A DNA stretch of 64,000 nucleotides from NCBI RefSeq assembly GCF_000941055.1, contig NZ_CP007202.1, forward strand, positions 2,414,001 to 2,478,000. The letters are read 5' to 3'. Below, in pieces: positions 63,603 to 64,000 of the stretch; position 1 is the first letter of the stretch; each line of letters starts with the position of its first letter. The notes beneath the pieces are model-generated. The model had not been told where the DNA came from. It made no database searches and was given only the letters and a program-made list of their open reading frames with translations. This DNA is from Siansivirga zeaxanthinifaciens CC-SAMT-1 (lineage in GTDB: Bacteria > Bacteroidota > Bacteroidia > Flavobacteriales > Flavobacteriaceae). The position numbers and the translations under genes were made by a program.

Positions 63603-63748
63603 AAGCTATTTCCCGCTTTCGGCTTAATCTTTTTAAATCGATATTTCTAACCAGAAGTATCGATTTTTATTTTATAATCCTGCCAAAAACAATGTTGTTT
63701 TACAACCCATATTTAAAAAGGATAACGCCTCTATCGGGGCTAGGGCAT
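63602..63748. repeat. Second REP-like Bacteroidetes intergenic repeat, after aroC
   Basis: The segment starts GAAGCTATTTCCCGCTTTCGGC, contains AATCTTTTTAAA, an inner hairpin and AAAAAGGAT, and ends CTCTATCGGGGCTAGGGCATA. In reverse it reads TAGCCCCGATAGAGGCG...GAAAGCGGGAAATAGCTTC, which I recall as a recurrent flavobacterial intergenic element. It fills much of the 340-bp gap 63603-63942. The remainder of the gap holds a hairpin terminator and a short ACAGCT/AGCTGT palindrome. Confidence 0.6.
63635..63666 (+). terminator. aroC terminator
   Basis: A 14-bp stem with one T-G pair (63635-63648 with 63653-63666) and an AACC loop, followed by TTATTTTA. It lies 33 bp after the aroC stop, inside the repeat element. 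Confidence 0.75.
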
Positions 63749-63837
63749 ACCGTTAAGTATCGTATTTTTTAATTTTATTCAAAATACAAATATTTAAAAC
63801 AGCTTTTAGCTGTAAGTTTTATCCTTGTAATGTGAAG

Positions 63838-63862
63838 AAAAAACGATAAACCCTCGTTTTTT
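63838..63862. terminator. Hairpin between aroC and the symporter gene
   Basis: AAAAAACGA (63838-63846) pairs with TCGTTTTTT (63854-63862) around TAAACCC and is followed by TT. It is terminator-like in both directions and lies 80 bp before the next gene. Confidence 0.5.
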
Positions 63863-63942
63863 TTAAAGCCTGTTGCTTTTGCTATTAATAAACTTCGCTT
63901 AAATTCTTATCTTGCTTAAAAAATAAAAAAGCGTTGTTATAT

Positions 63943-64000
63943 ATGAAAAAATTAGCATTACACTGGAAGATTATTATTGGAATGATTTTAGGAATTATCT
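63943..64000 (+). CDS. Start of a dicarboxylate/amino acid:cation symporter (partial)
   Basis: The ATG at 63943 opens a frame reading MKKLALHWKIIIGMILGII and runs off the window. This N-terminus, a short basic-aromatic head followed by the first membrane helix, is typical of flavobacterial DAACS-family (GltP-like) symporters that import glutamate, aspartate or C4-dicarboxylates with Na+ or H+. Only 19 residues are visible, so the call is provisional. Confidence 0.6.
   Translation, partial: MKKLALHWKIIIGMILGII

Overview
The window (about one third G+C, short intergenic gaps) is chromosomal DNA from a member of the Flavobacteriaceae (Bacteroidetes), probably marine. The evidence is TAnnTTTG-type promoter boxes, Bacteroidetes-only families (DUF3822, DUF4266/DUF3570, PorT-like barrels, OstA-like LptD), a large HYR/PKD-repeat surface protein, bacillithiol synthesis (BshA), menaquinone genes and a class A RNase P RNA. 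The genus cannot be fixed from the sequence alone. I see no prophage, integrase, IS element, CRISPR array or tRNA gene.

Layout. 1-7163: minus-strand giant repeat adhesin with two tandem arrays (237-bp and 240-bp units), cut by an in-frame TAG at 2385-2387, with the open frame continuing to the window edge. 7598-11149: sixA-ppk1-ppx polyphosphate operon. 11250-14663: outer-membrane barrel, then miaE, a lipoprotein and dnaX on the minus strand. 14868-15186: RNase P RNA. 15229-17307: rsmD, DUF3822 and a membrane-anchored unknown. 17436-22087: helicase, DUF4126, kdsB, a frameshifted HAD phosphatase and a KdnB-like dehydrogenase. 22356-24721: OmpA-like lipoprotein, GT2 and a lone HsdR_N nuclease domain. 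24748-26440: holA and ung. 27044-32551: menB-menA-MBL-menC-CPBP-menE. 32600-36047: sppA and an acyl-CoA carboxylase beta subunit. 36192-38178: FMN reductase-GNAT-MarR-pirin operon with a candidate operator. 38243-42252: kdgK, guaC, a hybrid histidine kinase lacking its phospho-accepting His, and ridA. 42456-49702: lptD, amidase, MlaD, and an Fe-S protein pair split by a REP-like repeat. 49932-53643: conserved unknown, then a thioredoxin-ApbE-DUF4266-DUF3570 module. 53767-57827: GH3/serine-hydrolase fusion and bshA. 57909-58391: outer-membrane protein gene with a stop at codon 3. 58540-63602: FAD/Fe-S dehydrogenase, LpxH-like phosphoesterase, aroC. 63943-end: start of a cation symporter.

Themes. 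Much of the window serves the envelope: LPS (kdsB, KdnB-like, LpxH-like, LptD), MlaD, amidase, OmpA and the adhesin. Respiration and redox are covered by menaquinone genes, Fe-S oxidoreductases and the ApbE module. The most interesting points are (i) the ApbE/DUF4266/DUF3570 module, whose flavinylated partner is unknown, (ii) the pseudo-histidine kinase with Tyr101 in place of His, (iii) the nonsense codon inside a near-identical repeat array, and (iv) two further single-base lesions (HAD frameshift, K3* in a barrel gene) that are either real inactivations or sequencing errors. Two heptanucleotide arrays that start at stop codons and two REP-like intergenic repeats are the main non-coding curiosities.
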